From [Clostridium] celerecrescens 18A (GTDB lineage: Bacteria > Bacillota > Clostridia > Lachnospirales > Lachnospiraceae): a stretch of DNA of 64,000 bases. Below the pieces are notes generated by a model. It was not told where the DNA came from. It searched no databases and worked only from the letters and a program-made list of their open reading frames with translations. Position numbers and translations under genes: made by a program. The stretch is from positions 4,266,001 to 4,330,000 of the forward strand of contig NZ_PGET01000001.1 in assembly GCF_002797975.1 (NCBI RefSeq). The letters run 5' to 3'. Shown piece after piece: positions 9,151 to 17,655 of this stretch. The first letter of the stretch is position 1. Each line of letters starts with the position of its first letter.

Positions 9151-9996
9151 TCAACCCTTGATTCCGGATGTAGCGATGCCCTGAACAAAATATTTTTGAA
9201 GGGAAAAGAATAAAATAAAGCTCGGCAGCATGGCCAGAGTGGACATGGCCAGTGCACCGCCCCAGTTTGATACGGCTCCCGCATCGCCTACAAAGGTTCT
9301 TAAGGCACGGGATACTGTGTAGCTTTCCGGAGACGTAAGGTAAAGAAGGTGATTGAAAAAATCGTCCCATGTCCAGAGGAAAGTAAAGAGTGCGGTAGTA
9401 ACCATTGCCGGTCCTGCAAGAGGTATAACGATCCTGAAGAAGATACCTATCTTTCCGCAGCCGTCAATGATGGCGGCTTCATCCAGATCTTTTGGCAGTC
9501 CTCTTATAAACTGAACCAGCAGAAATACAAAAAATGCGTCAGTTGCTAAAAATTTGGGAACCAGAAGCGGCAGGTAAGTTCCGACCCAGCCGAAGGTGTT
9601 AAAAAGGATATAGCGGGGAACCAATGTAACATGTGCCGGGAGCATAAGAGTTATCATCATAATACCGAACCAGAAGTTTTTTCCGAAAAATTTAAGCCTT
9701 CCGAAAGCATAAGCCGCCATCGTACATGAAATTAAGTTTGCAGCCACTGCTGTTATGCACAAAAGCATGGAGTTTAAGAAAAATTTACCGAAAGAAATGC
9801 CGGCATATCCCTTCCAGCCGCTGATATAATTATTAGTGGTAATTGCTTTGGGAATCAGACCCGTGTCACTGAATATCATATTGTTAGGCTTAAAAGAACT
9901 GACGACCATCCAGATGACCGGATAAAGCATGGTAATTCCCAGTGTTATGATAAAAATATGTGTCAGTATGATATGAAGTTGTCTTCTTGCTTTCAT
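9151..9996 (-). CDS. Carbohydrate ABC transporter permease (MalG-like)
   Basis: This 281-aa inner-membrane permease of the CUT1 family has about six membrane spans, starting HIILTHIFIITLGITMLYPV. The EAA loop that contacts the ATPase reads LPKDLDEAAIIDGCGKIGIF. The ATG at 9996 is chosen over a longer upstream start because GGAG lies 7 nt before it and because the longer form would overlap the preceding permease gene. Only 2 bp separate the two permease genes, implying translational coupling. The C-terminal QKYFVQGIATSGIKG is typical of MalG-type proteins. Confidence 0.94.
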   Translation of the reverse strand: MKARRQLHIILTHIFIITLGITMLYPVIWMVVSSFKPNNMIFSDTGLIPKAITTNNYISGWKGYAGISFGKFFLNSMLLCITAVAANLISCTMAAYAFGRLKFFGKNFWFGIMMITLMLPAHVTLVPRYILFNTFGWVGTYLPLLVPKFLATDAFFVFLLVQFIRGLPKDLDEAAIIDGCGKIGIFFRIVIPLAGPAMVTTALFTFLWTWDDFFNHLLYLTSPESYTVSRALRTFVGDAGAVSNWGGALAMSTLAMLPSFILFFSLQKYFVQGIATSGIKG

Positions 9997-9998
9997 AA

Positions 9999-10958
9999 TT
10001 ATTCTCCGTTTCCGTAGGAGACCCAAAGTTTTGACGACCCAAATATGACTGCCGTAAATGAACCGATAATAATCAGAAGTACCCACGCCATTGCACAGGC
10101 GTAACCCATTTCATGGTAAGTCCATCCTTGAAGATATAAATGCAGTGTATAAAAAAGCGTTGAGTTTAAGACGCCTCCTTTGCCGCCGCCGATGATGTAT
10201 GCCTGAGTAAATGTCTGGAATGCCGAAATCATTTGCATGACAAGATTAAAAAGTATGACCGGCGTAAGAGATGGGATTGTTATTGAAAAAAACTGCTGGA
10301 CTTTGCTGGCACCATCTACACTGGCTGCCTCATAGTAATCCATAGGAATCTGTTTTAAACCGGCCAGAAAGATAATCATGGATGAACCGAACTGCCATAC
10401 CGTAAGCAGCACCAGAGTTCCCAGTGCATATTTGGGATTGGTGATCCAGCCTGGCAGATTCGTAAATCCAATGGATGAGAGAAGTCCGTTTATCAAACCT
10501 TCCTTTTCAAACAGCTTTCTCCACAAAACAGCTATGGCCACTGAACCGCCCAGCAGGGTGGGAATGTAATATACGGCACGGTAAAAAGATACGAAACGCA
10601 GTTTCTGATTCATCAGTACAGCCACAAGCAATGCGAAAATCAGCTTTAAGGGAACCGATGTGAATACATAGGTAAATGTTACTGATAATGATTTTAAATA
10701 GTATGGGTCGACCCTCATAATTTTGCCTGAACCTGCCGTAAAATCAGTGATGCCGAATAATGAACCAAACATTCTTATGTAATTTCCGAAGTCGATCCAC
10801 TGGGCCGAATCAGGCTTTGTGAAATCGTAATCCGTAAAACTCATACGGAGCGACATGAACATAGGATAAACGGTCAATCCCAGAATACCTATGAGCCAGG
10901 GAAGCAGGAACATATAAGGGATAAAATTGTCCTGCCAGATTTTTTTCATCTTTTTCAA
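9999..10958 (-). CDS. Carbohydrate ABC transporter permease (MalF-like), TTG start
   Basis: This is the partner permease (319 aa) of the CUT1 importer, with the N-terminal YMFLLPWLIGILGLTVYPMF span and the EAA loop QIPMDYYEAASVDGASKVQQ. The start is probably a TTG at 10958: AGGAGG lies 9 nt upstream of it, whereas the next ATG (10949) would be 18 nt away, and the ATG at 10963 runs into a stop after one codon. It is the first transporter gene after a 170-bp gap that carries its own predicted promoter. Confidence 0.93.
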   Translation of the reverse strand: MKKMKKIWQDNFIPYMFLLPWLIGILGLTVYPMFMSLRMSFTDYDFTKPDSAQWIDFGNYIRMFGSLFGITDFTAGSGKIMRVDPYYLKSLSVTFTYVFTSVPLKLIFALLVAVLMNQKLRFVSFYRAVYYIPTLLGGSVAIAVLWRKLFEKEGLINGLLSSIGFTNLPGWITNPKYALGTLVLLTVWQFGSSMIIFLAGLKQIPMDYYEAASVDGASKVQQFFSITIPSLTPVILFNLVMQMISAFQTFTQAYIIGGGKGGVLNSTLFYTLHLYLQGWTYHEMGYACAMAWVLLIIIGSFTAVIFGSSKLWVSYGNGE

Positions 10959-10993
10959 TCCATCTAACCTCCTTTTTATGAAAAGATGTTTAA

Positions 10994-11022
10994 ATTATAC
11001 AATAATTAAATGATTAATTAGT
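10994..11022 (-). promoter_or_regulatory. Predicted promoter and activator element of the sugar ABC genes
   Basis: On the minus strand TATAAT (10999-10994) is preceded by ACTAAT (11022-11017) at 17 bp, a poor -35. The block ACTAATTAATC at this place is nearly identical to the one at the GH43 promoter (13038-13028, ACTAATCAATC). A weak -35 with a shared element suggests activation, plausibly by the AraC protein encoded between the two promoters. Confidence 0.5.
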
Positions 11023-11128
11023 TTTGTATGTACATATTTTACTATTAATAAAGAAATATCTCAATATCTACAGGGCAAAGCGCCAATACATCAAAAAATC
11101 CTCCTAATTTTCACTAAATTGACTGGAC

Positions 11129-11983
11129 TTAAGTGGTTTTCCTGGATTTTCTGTATTGAAGAGGGGACATTCCTACGTATTTTTTGAAAACGCGGTCAAA
11201 GTAAGAAAGTCTTTCATAGCCTAATTTTTTGGATATGTCTTCAATGGACAGGGAATCATCTAAGATTAAGTTTCTGGCATGGTCGATTTTCTGAAGGTTA
11301 ATAAATTCATTTACGGTAAAATTGGTGACTTCTTTAAAAATACGGCTTAAATAGCTTTTATCAAGATAAAATATACCTGCCAGATCTTCCAGGCCATAGA
11401 TCTCAGAATAATGCTCCATGATATAATACATAATTTCCTTTACCTTAACATACCGCATCATTTTACCGCCCAGGGTATGATATTCATCCTGTCTGGTGCC
11501 TGCACCGTTTAAAATCATTATGATGATGGAAAAAAGCAGCTCTTTCACTTTTGCGGAAGCATAAGGTTTTTCTGCCTTCAAAACATCTTCCATTTTACGG
11601 AGCTTTTTTTCAATCATCTCCTGTTGCCTGGAATTCATTTGGAGAACGCCATGGAAATCATTGAAAAATCCCCTTAAGTCTAATTCCATGGTGTTACCTG
11701 CAGAAATCAACCATGTTTCTTCAATTTCTATTAATATCCGCTCGTGGTATTTTCCGCCGATCACATTGGTAAAAGGAATTCTCTTTTTATCAATAAAGGA
11801 TAAGGTACCTTTTGACATCTTGAAGCTTTTATTGTTTGTATAGAAAAAGCGCTCTCCATCCAGGATATAATAAATCTGATATTCATTTTTATAAAATCCA
11901 ATGGTTTCATCCAGATCACAGTCCCTGGATACGTGGCTGATTCCGATTCCATCGCATTTTCCTGCAAAAATTACTTCTTTCAT
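11129..11983 (-). CDS. AraC-family transcriptional regulator
   Basis: This 284-aa protein pairs an N-terminal sugar-sensing half with a C-terminal AraC DNA-binding domain of about 100 residues. The two helix-turn-helix units are seen as YGLEDLAGIFYLDKSYLSRI and LSIEDISKKLGYERLSYFDR, closing with FKKYVGMSPLQYRKSR. I start at the ATG at 11983, which has AGAGGA a few bases upstream; a longer form would begin at 12016. Genes for a GH43 enzyme precede it and genes for a sugar transporter follow, so it most likely activates this cluster when its substrate is present. The ligand is unknown. Confidence 0.92.
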   Translation of the reverse strand: MKEVIFAGKCDGIGISHVSRDCDLDETIGFYKNEYQIYYILDGERFFYTNNKSFKMSKGTLSFIDKKRIPFTNVIGGKYHERILIEIEETWLISAGNTMELDLRGFFNDFHGVLQMNSRQQEMIEKKLRKMEDVLKAEKPYASAKVKELLFSIIIMILNGAGTRQDEYHTLGGKMMRYVKVKEIMYYIMEHYSEIYGLEDLAGIFYLDKSYLSRIFKEVTNFTVNEFINLQKIDHARNLILDDSLSIEDISKKLGYERLSYFDRVFKKYVGMSPLQYRKSRKTT

Positions 11984-12059
11984 AGTTCCTCTTTTCTGCC
12001 CATGGTTAATAGACAAAGCTTGTTCCGCTTTTTAAGGTGTAAAGGTATGTTGTAGAGTA

Positions 12060-12935
12060 TTACATTTTCCTAACCCAAAGGGTATCGCATGTTTCTTCCA
12101 GTTTGTAAAAAACAGGATGCTCCTTTAAATGTTCATTCGGGGTATGCAGGGTAAGATAAAGTTCATCGGATAAGTTCTTAAATATCATTCCGTGACCTCC
12201 GTCTTTTTCAAACAGGAGTCTGTCATCCTGGGTCCAATTTCCTGTAATATCACCATTGTCGGAATAAGCCAGAGCCTCTGTATATCCTTCCTTTCCAAAG
12301 CTGGACCAGAGAAGGATTAAGCGGCCGCTTTTTGTCCGGTAGAGGAACGGGCCATCCGTTACATAATTTGTACCTGGTCTTTTATTTTTTACAGGAAGCA
12401 CCCAGCCCTTTGCTTCAGAAGCGTGAAAAAGCAATATGGGTTCGGATACCGCCTTCTTTAGATCCTGGCTTAGCTCTACAGCACAGATGGAACCATCCGA
12501 AATCTGGACCCATTCATGGACAAAAACCATAAAGGGTTTTCCTTGCGAGTTTACATAAAATGTTCCATCAATGCATTCCCAGTCTTTTGGTGTGATCTGT
12601 TTTTCACTGTGCGGGATAAATGGACCTAAGGGATGATCTGCTTTCAAAATTGCAGTTCCTCCAAGGGATTGACTGTCTTTAAAGGTTGCGAACATATAAT
12701 AGGAACCATTATGTTTATGGACCTCAGGAGCCCAGCAATTTAAATCGGCCCAAAAGTCTTCCGGCTTATGGAATACTTCGTAAGGCCCATTCCAGTTTTC
12801 TAAGTCATCGCTGATGTAACAGTCAAATCCTGTGGCAGATGTCCAGCATGTTAAAGCCCTTGTCCCATACATGTAATATTTCCCCTCGTCTACCAGTATA
12901 AAGGGGTCCCTGATATTGATTTTTTCAAGATTCAT
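12060..12935 (-). CDS. Glycoside hydrolase family 43-like protein
   Basis: This 291-aa protein fits the five-bladed beta-propeller of GH43 (arabinan/xylan-type glycosidases). The N-terminal NIRDPFILVDEGKYYMYGTR holds the catalytic-base aspartate. Blade II has DLNCWAPEVHKHNGSYYMFA, the usual place of the pKa-tuning residue, and ECIDGTFYVN plus VTDGPFLYR follow in later blades. A candidate general acid is the glutamate in the EWVQ or EGYTEALAYS segments; I cannot decide which. There is no signal peptide, so it acts inside the cell on imported oligosaccharides. It is the first gene of the sugar cluster. Confidence 0.85.
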   Translation of the reverse strand: MNLEKINIRDPFILVDEGKYYMYGTRALTCWTSATGFDCYISDDLENWNGPYEVFHKPEDFWADLNCWAPEVHKHNGSYYMFATFKDSQSLGGTAILKADHPLGPFIPHSEKQITPKDWECIDGTFYVNSQGKPFMVFVHEWVQISDGSICAVELSQDLKKAVSEPILLFHASEAKGWVLPVKNKRPGTNYVTDGPFLYRTKSGRLILLWSSFGKEGYTEALAYSDNGDITGNWTQDDRLLFEKDGGHGMIFKNLSDELYLTLHTPNEHLKEHPVFYKLEETCDTLWVRKM

Positions 12936-13174
12936 TGGCTAACCGTCCTTTCTAAAGCGCATTTTCACCCATATCTATCCATATATCAAATAGAAATATA
13001 TTCCAATTTTATTATACTGTATAAATAGATTGATTAGTAGATTGAAAACGGACGTAATCGGATTTTCCCGTTATATGGGCAGGAGTGTCTGATATGCATC
13101 AGATCCGGTATCTGGAATGCCGCAAAAAAACGCCGGGGCAGTGTCGGTTTTAAATGAAAAAATACATTTTTCCC
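12936..13174. other. Divergent intergenic region between GH43 and rpmH
   Basis: This part of the 357-bp gap holds the predicted minus-strand promoter of the sugar cluster (see the separate entry). I see no gene in it. Confidence 0.5.
13011..13038 (-). promoter_or_regulatory. Predicted promoter and activator element of the GH43-AraC genes
   Basis: Minus-strand TATAAT (13016-13011) has ACTAAT (13038-13033) 16 bp upstream. The 11-bp block ACTAATCAATC matches ACTAATTAATC at the transporter promoter (11022-11012) in sequence and nearly in spacing, so one regulator may act at both. Confidence 0.5.
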
Positions 13175-13203
13175 TTGACTAACCATCTTTTGTTCTATAT
13201 AAT
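13175..13203 (+). promoter_or_regulatory. Predicted promoter of the rpmH operon
   Basis: TTGACT (13175-13180) and TATAAT (13198-13203) are separated by 17 bp, a near-perfect housekeeping promoter 90 bp upstream of rpmH. Confidence 0.8.
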
Positions 13204-13292
13204 TGAAACGATGTTTAATTAAGATAGTCTCAATATGTTTCATCATATTGCCTATGATAAACTATTGTAACAAGAGGAGGTGTCCGTAGATT

Positions 13293-13427
13293 ATGAAGAT
13301 GACGTTTCAGCCAAAGAAGAGACAGAGATCCAAAGTTCATGGTTTCAGAGCCAGAATGAGCACTCCAGGCGGAAGAAAAGTTTTAGCTGCCAGAAGAGCA
13401 AAAGGAAGAGCAAAATTATCAGCTTAA
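13293..13427 (+). CDS. rpmH: Ribosomal protein L34
   Basis: This 44-aa, very basic 50S ribosomal protein reads [20 protein letters not shown] and ends [13 protein letters not shown], the standard L34 sequence. It is too short for many gene finders but unmistakable. GAGGAGG lies about 12 nt before the ATG. It heads the rpmH-rnpA-yidD-yidC-khpB series and has a strong promoter upstream. Confidence 0.97.
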   Translation: MKMTFQPKKRQRSKVHGFRARMSTPGGRKVLAARRAKGRAKLSA

Positions 13428-13547
13428 TGGACCAGGCCGCAAGTAATTGTGGCCTTTTCTTTTCTCAAATTCCTGGGAAACAGGAAAATACCTTTCAGGT
13501 ATACCTTTTTGTCCAAAAAGCGTGGACAGGAGATAGGAAAAAGTTTC

Positions 13548-13895
13548 ATGAAACATTTTAATTCAATTAAGAAAAGCCGGGATTTTCAAGAAGTTTATCA
13601 AACCGGAAGATCCCTTGCCAACAGACTTCTTGTAATGTATGTTAGAAAAACGGACAGGCCTGAGACCAGAATCGGCATATCCGTCAGCAGGAAGGTAGGA
13701 AACAGCGTTGTAAGGCATCGCATAACCAGATTAATCAGAGAGAGTTTCAGGCTTCATGAGGAAATGGTAGAGGCAGGATTAGACATCGTAGTCGTTGTAA
13801 GATCAGCGGCAAAGGAAGAAAATTACAAAACAATCGAAAGTGCATATCTGCACTTGTGCGGACTTCATAACATTTTAAAAAAAGAATCGAAGTGA
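13548..13895 (+). CDS. rnpA: Ribonuclease P protein component
   Basis: This 115-aa basic protein cofactor works with the RNase P RNA to mature tRNA 5' ends. It starts at ATG 13548 ([20 protein letters not shown]), has [10 protein letters not shown] and [21 protein letters not shown], the RNR-type motif that binds the RNA, here in a variant form. A longer upstream reading is rejected because family members begin near this methionine. It is followed by yidD after 4 bp. Confidence 0.95.
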   Translation: MKHFNSIKKSRDFQEVYQTGRSLANRLLVMYVRKTDRPETRIGISVSRKVGNSVVRHRITRLIRESFRLHEEMVEAGLDIVVVVRSAAKEENYKTIESAYLHLCGLHNILKKESK

Positions 13896-13899
13896 TCTT

Positions 13900-14115
13900 A
13901 TGATTAAGAAAGTCATGATTTTGTTGATCAGAGGGTATCAGAAGTTTCTTTCTCCTCTGAAAATAAGAACTCACTGCATTTACACGCCTACGTGTTCTCA
14001 ATACGCCATTGAGGCGCTTACAAAGTATGGTGTGTTAAAAGGTACATTTTTGGCTTGCAAGAGGATACTTCGGTGTAATCCATTTGCAAAAGGCGGTTAT
14101 GATCCAGTTCCGTAA
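13900..14115 (+). CDS. yidD: Membrane protein insertion efficiency factor YidD
   Basis: This 71-aa protein helps membrane-protein insertion. It shows the family hallmark [13 protein letters not shown], then [19 protein letters not shown] and [16 protein letters not shown] with conserved cysteines. It lies between rnpA and yidC as usual, 4 bp after rnpA and 19 bp before yidC. Confidence 0.96.
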   Translation: MIKKVMILLIRGYQKFLSPLKIRTHCIYTPTCSQYAIEALTKYGVLKGTFLACKRILRCNPFAKGGYDPVP

Positions 14116-14134
14116 CAGATGAGGAGGTAGTTCA

Positions 14135-15415
14135 TTGGAATTCTTAGTATTGACTAAGGTAGGAGGCATCTTGGGGCCGTTTGCGACCGTTCTGGGTATT
14201 ATCATGGATTGGCTGTTTAAGCTGACCAGTACGTTTGGAATCCAGAATATTGGTTTGTGTATTATTTTATTTACTCTTGTAACAAAACTTCTTATGTTTC
14301 CGCTGACCTTAAAGCAGCAGAAATCATCAAAACTAATGAGCGTTATGCAGCCGGAAATTTCGGCGATTCAAGCAAAATATAAAGGAAAAACCGACCAGGA
14401 ATCCATGAGAAGGCAGAACGTGGAAGTTCAGGCGGTTTATGAAAAATATGGAACTTCCATGACGGGCGGCTGTGTGCAGCTTGTCATCCAGATGCCCATT
14501 CTTTTCGCCCTGTATCAGGTTATCTACCATATTCCTGCCTATGTACAGAGCGTTAAAACGGTATTTGAGAATGTAGTGACAGCTGTAAATTCCCTTGGGG
14601 TGGATCATGTAGGGCTGCTGACACAGTTTGCCACAGACAATAAAATCAATGTATCAAGAATCGGAAGCCTTACAACAAGCAATGGGATGGTGGATTTCTT
14701 ATATCAGTTAAATCCCAGCCAATGGAATTCTTTGCAGGAATTATTTCCTACCATTAAGGATACCATTGCTGTCAATGCAGCCCAGATTTCCCATATGAAT
14801 TCCTTCCTGGGAATCAATCTGTCATCTACACCATCCAGCTTACTGTTTCCGCCAGGAGGCGGCTTCCATTTCAGTCTTGCTATTCTCATTCCGATTTTGG
14901 CAGGTCTCAGCCAGTGGTTCAGTACCAAGCTGATGACAGTAAACCAGCCTCAAAATGGAAATGATGAGGGCAATGCCATGGCTCAGTCCATGAAGAGCAT
15001 GAATACGGTCATGCCGCTTATGTCTGTGTTTTTCTGCTTCACCTTTGCATCCGGTATTGGTATTTACTGGATTGCCTCCAGTGTGTTCCAGATCATCCAG
15101 CAGGTTGCGGTAAACCGCCATTTAAACTCAATTGATATGGATGAAATGATTAAGAGGAATGTTGAGAAGGCTAATAAAAAGCGTGCAAAGAAGGGGCTTC
15201 CTCCTCAGCATGTTGCCCAGAATGCTACCGCCAATTTAAAAAATCTCCAGGCTGCCAATGAAAAAGTGGAAGCTGAGAGTAATGCTAAAGCTGAGAAGAC
15301 CAGGGAGCAGGTTAAGGCTTCCAACGATTATTATAACAGCGGAGCTTCAAATCCGGGCAGCATTGCATCAAAGGCGAGGATGGTCGAGAAGTACAACGAA
15401 AAGCACAGTAAATAG
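14135..15415 (+). CDS. yidC: Membrane protein insertase YidC/Oxa1
   Basis: This 426-aa insertase places proteins into the cytoplasmic membrane, with or without SecYEG. The start is a TTG at 14135 preceded by GAGGAGG; there is no ATG in position. Visible are a first span at residues 8-30, the amphipathic LMFPLTLKQQKSSKLMSVMQ segment, GGCVQLVIQMPILFALYQVI, and two late spans (FHFSLAILIPILAGL, FFCFTFASGIGIYWIASSVF). The C-terminal tail of about 100 residues is hydrophilic and Lys/Asn/Ala-rich, likely ribosome-binding. No lipobox is present. Confidence 0.95.
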   Translation: MEFLVLTKVGGILGPFATVLGIIMDWLFKLTSTFGIQNIGLCIILFTLVTKLLMFPLTLKQQKSSKLMSVMQPEISAIQAKYKGKTDQESMRRQNVEVQAVYEKYGTSMTGGCVQLVIQMPILFALYQVIYHIPAYVQSVKTVFENVVTAVNSLGVDHVGLLTQFATDNKINVSRIGSLTTSNGMVDFLYQLNPSQWNSLQELFPTIKDTIAVNAAQISHMNSFLGINLSSTPSSLLFPPGGGFHFSLAILIPILAGLSQWFSTKLMTVNQPQNGNDEGNAMAQSMKSMNTVMPLMSVFFCFTFASGIGIYWIASSVFQIIQQVAVNRHLNSIDMDEMIKRNVEKANKKRAKKGLPPQHVAQNATANLKNLQAANEKVEAESNAKAEKTREQVKASNDYYNSGASNPGSIASKARMVEKYNEKHSK

Positions 15416-15426
15416 GAGGGTGACCT

Positions 15427-16092
15427 ATGGATATGATTACAGTTTCAGCAAAAACCGTTGATGAAGCGATTACAAAGGCATTAATCGAATTAGGAACAAC
15501 CAGTGATAAGCTGGAGTACGAGATTGTTGATAAGGGCAGTAATGGTATTCTGGGATTTATCGGTTCAAAGCCGGCTGTCATCCGTGCAAAAAAGAAAGAA
15601 ACCATGGAAGATAAGGCTATGACCTTTCTATCCGATATGTTCGGCGCTATGAATTTAGGTGTCCATATGGAAGCTTCTTATCTGGAAAAGGAAAAAGAAC
15701 TTTCCATTAACATGTCGGGAGACGACATGGGAATTTTAATAGGCAAAAGAGGACAGACCCTGGATTCCCTGCAATATCTGGTTAGCCTTGTTATTAATAA
15801 GGAAAACGAAGATTACATCAGGGTGAAACTTGATACGGAAAATTACAGGGAGCGGAGAAAGGAAACTCTGGAGACTCTTGCAAAAAATATCGCTTATAAA
15901 GTGAAGCGGACAAGACGTTCGGTTTCTTTAGAACCGATGAATCCTTATGAAAGAAGGATTATCCATTCCGCACTTCAAAATGACAAGTTTGTTGTTACCA
16001 GAAGTGAGGGAGAGGAACCATTCAGACATGTTGTTATTTCCTTAAAGAAGGATTATTCCAAAAAAGAACGGAATCAGGAAAAAGAGAGATAG
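15427..16092 (+). CDS. khpB: RNA-binding protein KhpB (Jag)
   Basis: This 221-aa protein has three parts: a Jag-N domain (DEAITKALIELG...GILGFIGSKPA), a KH type-II domain with the GILIGKRGQTLDSLQYLVSL loop, and a C-terminal R3H domain (EPMNPYERRIIHSALQ). It binds RNA, normally with KhpA, and affects cell elongation and division in Firmicutes. Its position after yidC is conserved. AGGAGGG overlaps the end of yidC just before the ATG. Confidence 0.95.
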   Translation: MDMITVSAKTVDEAITKALIELGTTSDKLEYEIVDKGSNGILGFIGSKPAVIRAKKKETMEDKAMTFLSDMFGAMNLGVHMEASYLEKEKELSINMSGDDMGILIGKRGQTLDSLQYLVSLVINKENEDYIRVKLDTENYRERRKETLETLAKNIAYKVKRTRRSVSLEPMNPYERRIIHSALQNDKFVVTRSEGEEPFRHVVISLKKDYSKKERNQEKER

Positions 16093-16110
16093 GTAAATAG
16101 ACAAATAACT

Positions 16111-16152
16111 ATGAGGGGTTGGGGCTGTCGGAAGGCACCTCACCCCTTTTCT
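16111..16152 (+). terminator. Possible terminator after khpB
   Basis: AGGGGT (16114-16119) pairs with ACCCCT (16142-16147), with further GGG/CCT pairing inside after a mismatch, followed by TTTT. The stem is imperfect, so readthrough into mnmE is possible. Confidence 0.55.
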
Positions 16153-16181
16153 TAAACTGGAAGTTATTTAGGTGATTGAAT

Positions 16182-17561
16182 ATGAAAATGAATACAATAG
16201 CGGCTATCGCCACAGCCATGTCCAGTTCCGGTATCGGGATTATCAGGATAAGCGGCGAAGAGTCATTTCAGATTATAGATCGGATTTTTAAAGGAAAAGG
16301 AAAAAACGAGAAGAAGCTTTCAGAGGAGCCGTCACATACCATCCATTACGGTTATATCTTTGATGGGGATGAGGTTATCGATGAAGTTCTGGTTCTGATT
16401 ATGAGAGGGCCAAGAAGCTTTACGGCAGAGGATACGGTTGAGATAGACTGCCATGGAGGAGTTCTTGTAACGAAGAGAATATTAGAAACCGTGTTAAAGT
16501 ACGGTGCCATACCTGCGGAGCCTGGGGAATTTACCAAGAGGGCATTTTTAAATGGCAGAGTGGATCTATCCCAGGCAGAGGCTGTAATTGATGTGATCAA
16601 TGCGAAAAATAATTATGCTTTAAAGTCCTCTGTCAGCCAGTTGGAGGGGGCTGTTTCTAAGAAAATAAAGGATATGAGGGATAAAATTATTTATCATATT
16701 GCTTTTATAGAATCAGCGCTTGATGATCCGGAACACATTTCTCTGGATGGGTACCAGGAGCGTCTTTTGCAGGCAATCAGGCCATTAAAAGAGGAACTGA
16801 ATCTTCTAATTAGGTCAGCCGATAATGGAAGGGTTCTGTCAGAAGGCATTGAGACTGTTATTTTAGGAAAGCCAAATGCAGGAAAGTCCTCTCTTTTAAA
16901 TGTTTTGGTTGGAGAGGAGCGGGCAATTGTCACAGATATTGCAGGAACTACCAGGGATACATTAAAGGAGCAGATCAGGCTGGAGGACTTAAGCCTTAAT
17001 ATCATTGATACGGCAGGAATCCGGAATACGGAGGATGTGGTTGAAAAGATTGGTGTTGAGAAGGCTAGAAGTGCAGCCAAGGAAGCGGATCTGATCATTT
17101 ATGTGGTGGATGGGTCCTGTCCTCTTGATGAAAATGATAAGGAGATTTTAGAGTTTATAGAAGACCGGAAGGCAGTGGTCCTTTTAAATAAGACGGATCT
17201 CATTCCTGTTGTTACAGAGGACATGCTTAAAAAGAGAACCGGACATCGGGTGATTCCCATTTCCGCAAAGGAACGTCTGGGGATCGGGAATCTGGAAGAT
17301 GAGATAAAGGCAATGTTCTATCAGGGTGAGATTGATTTTAATGATCAGGTTTATATTACGAATGTAAGGCATAAGAATGCACTTTTGGAAGCGCATAAGA
17401 GTCTTTCTATGGTGGAGCGGAGCGTGGAAGAGGAAATGCCGGAGGATTTTTATTCCATTGATTTAATGGATGCTTATGAACAGTTGGGAACCATCCTGGG
17501 AGAGTCGGTGGGAGATGATCTGGTTCAGGAGATATTCCGTAAGTTCTGTATGGGTAAGTAA
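16182..17561 (+). CDS. mnmE: tRNA modification GTPase MnmE
   Basis: MnmE (459 aa) works with MnmG to add the carboxymethylaminomethyl group at U34 of certain tRNAs. The ATG at 16182 (MKMNTIAAIATAMSSSGIGI) has AGGTG 7 nt upstream and is preferred to a TTG six bases earlier. The G domain shows GKPNAGKSSLLN, the switch DIAGTTRDT, DTAGIRNTED and NKTD. The protein ends in FCMGK, the conserved C-terminal cysteine motif (C-x-G-K). mnmG follows after 94 bp. Confidence 0.96.
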   Translation: MKMNTIAAIATAMSSSGIGIIRISGEESFQIIDRIFKGKGKNEKKLSEEPSHTIHYGYIFDGDEVIDEVLVLIMRGPRSFTAEDTVEIDCHGGVLVTKRILETVLKYGAIPAEPGEFTKRAFLNGRVDLSQAEAVIDVINAKNNYALKSSVSQLEGAVSKKIKDMRDKIIYHIAFIESALDDPEHISLDGYQERLLQAIRPLKEELNLLIRSADNGRVLSEGIETVILGKPNAGKSSLLNVLVGEERAIVTDIAGTTRDTLKEQIRLEDLSLNIIDTAGIRNTEDVVEKIGVEKARSAAKEADLIIYVVDGSCPLDENDKEILEFIEDRKAVVLLNKTDLIPVVTEDMLKKRTGHRVIPISAKERLGIGNLEDEIKAMFYQGEIDFNDQVYITNVRHKNALLEAHKSLSMVERSVEEEMPEDFYSIDLMDAYEQLGTILGESVGDDLVQEIFRKFCMGK

Positions 17562-17655
17562 AAAATATGCAGGGAATGTCTATTATGGAAGCAGGCCTTG
17601 CGGGTATTCTATATAAATACAGAAGGTATGGTAATAGATACGAAAGGAGAATGAA

